This document shows, piece by piece, positions 13,647-13,951 of a DNA stretch of 13,951 bases. The translations under genes and the position numbers were made by a program. The notes below the pieces were generated by a model that saw only the letters and a list, made by a program, of their open reading frames with translations, made no database searches and had not been told where the DNA came from. The number at the start of each line of letters is the position of its first letter. The first letter of the stretch is position 1. Source of the DNA: CALKJU01 sp035326425 (GTDB taxonomy: Bacteria > Pseudomonadota > Alphaproteobacteria > Geminicoccales > Geminicoccaceae); contig DAOLFG010000103.1 in assembly GCA_035326425.1 (NCBI GenBank), positions 1-13,951 of the forward strand. Reading direction: 5' to 3'.

Positions 13647-13951
13647 ATGACCCGCTACGTCACCCGCCGCCGCCTGCTTGAGAGCACGGCCGCCCTCGGT
13701 GCAGCGACCCTGATCCTCCCCGGCAAGGCGCCGGCCCAGGGCGGCGCCAGGCCGCTGCAGGGCACGACCCTGAACGTCTCGACGTTCTCCGCACCCTTCC
13801 CGAAGATCCTGATCGAGCTGCTGCCCGAGTTCGAGGCGCTGACCGGCGCCAAGGTGGTCTACGACGCGCCGTCCTTCCCGATCTACAACCAGCGCCTGGA
13901 TCTCGAGCTGTCGACCGGCGGCTCGGCCTACGACGTCTGCAACGTCACCTT
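13647..13951 (+). CDS. Extracellular solute-binding protein, Tat-exported (partial, runs off the window)
   Basis: The first 101 residues are visible. The N-terminus (MTRYVTRRRLLESTAALGAATLILPGKAPA) is a twin-arginine signal with RRRLLES and a likely cut after the Ala-Pro-Ala/Gln region near residue 31. The mature part (LNVSTFSAPFPKILIELLPEFEALTGAKVVY, then LELSTGGSAYDVCNV) follows the SBP_bac_1 pattern of ABC-importer binding proteins. GAGGAG (13633-13638) overlaps the dioxygenase stop, eight bases before the ATG, so the two genes are coupled. It may bind the dioxygenase substrate or a precursor; the downstream permease and ATPase genes, expected to follow, are outside the window. Confidence 0.85.
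   Translation, partial: MTRYVTRRRLLESTAALGAATLILPGKAPAQGGARPLQGTTLNVSTFSAPFPKILIELLPEFEALTGAKVVYDAPSFPIYNQRLDLELSTGGSAYDVCNVT

Noticed and set aside
1..13951. tRNA, rRNA, CRISPR, IS ends and attachment sites
   Set aside because: No regular repeat-spacer array, transposase, long terminal inverted repeats or tRNA-like cloverleaf was noticed on reading; a covariance-model scan was not possible.

Overview
The window is very GC-rich with strongly G/C-biased third codon positions and densely packed short operons. The gene set (twin-arginine solute-binding protein, TauD-type dioxygenase, RbsABC-type importer, CcmC, trans-aconitate methyltransferase) fits a metabolically versatile soil or freshwater alphaproteobacterium. 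The genus is not determined by anything I can read here. No rRNA, tRNA, CRISPR array, IS element or phage gene was seen.

Layout. Positions 1-54 may be the tail of an upstream gene. Positions 95-602 (+) hold a toxin-antitoxin locus: an 11-bp inverted-repeat operator, an intact ribbon-helix-helix antitoxin and a vapC toxin broken by an internal out-of-frame deletion. Positions 605-4185 (-) form a tight four-gene operon, read from 4185 down: aldo/keto reductase, YaiI/YqxD protein, enolase-superfamily (mandelate racemase type) enzyme and COG3618-type amidohydrolase/lactonase. Positions 4264-5869 (+), divergent from it, carry three genes joined by 4-base stop/start overlaps: a beta-helix hexapeptide-repeat protein, trans-aconitate 2-methyltransferase (tam) and a DUF2283 protein. 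Then come an alpha/beta hydrolase (-), a MOSC-domain protein (+), an intact higBA-type toxin-antitoxin pair (-) and an RbsB-RbsA-RbsC sugar importer (-, 11327 to 7844). A possible 62-residue small gene (-) and a region with operator-like half-sites lie upstream of the importer. CcmC (-) stands without the other ccm genes. Divergent from it is a TauD-family dioxygenase (+), followed 12 bases later by a second, Tat-exported solute-binding protein that runs off the window.

How the genes could work together. Aldose dehydrogenase (AKR), lactonase (amidohydrolase) and acid-sugar dehydratase (enolase superfamily) are the first three steps of the non-phosphorylated oxidation of L-fucose-like deoxysugars. 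The RbsABC-type importer nearby could feed such a route, but it is a separate transcription unit 3.6 kb away and the link is inference. The enolase-superfamily enzyme has K-x-H where mandelate racemase has K-x-K, so its exact reaction is open. The TauD protein and its neighbouring binding protein suggest a second uptake-and-oxidation unit for an unknown substrate. The most unusual items are the half-deleted VapC behind an intact operator, a predicted leaderless higB transcript, the YaiI gene inside a catabolic operon, and an ABC ATPase whose first signature motif is replaced.
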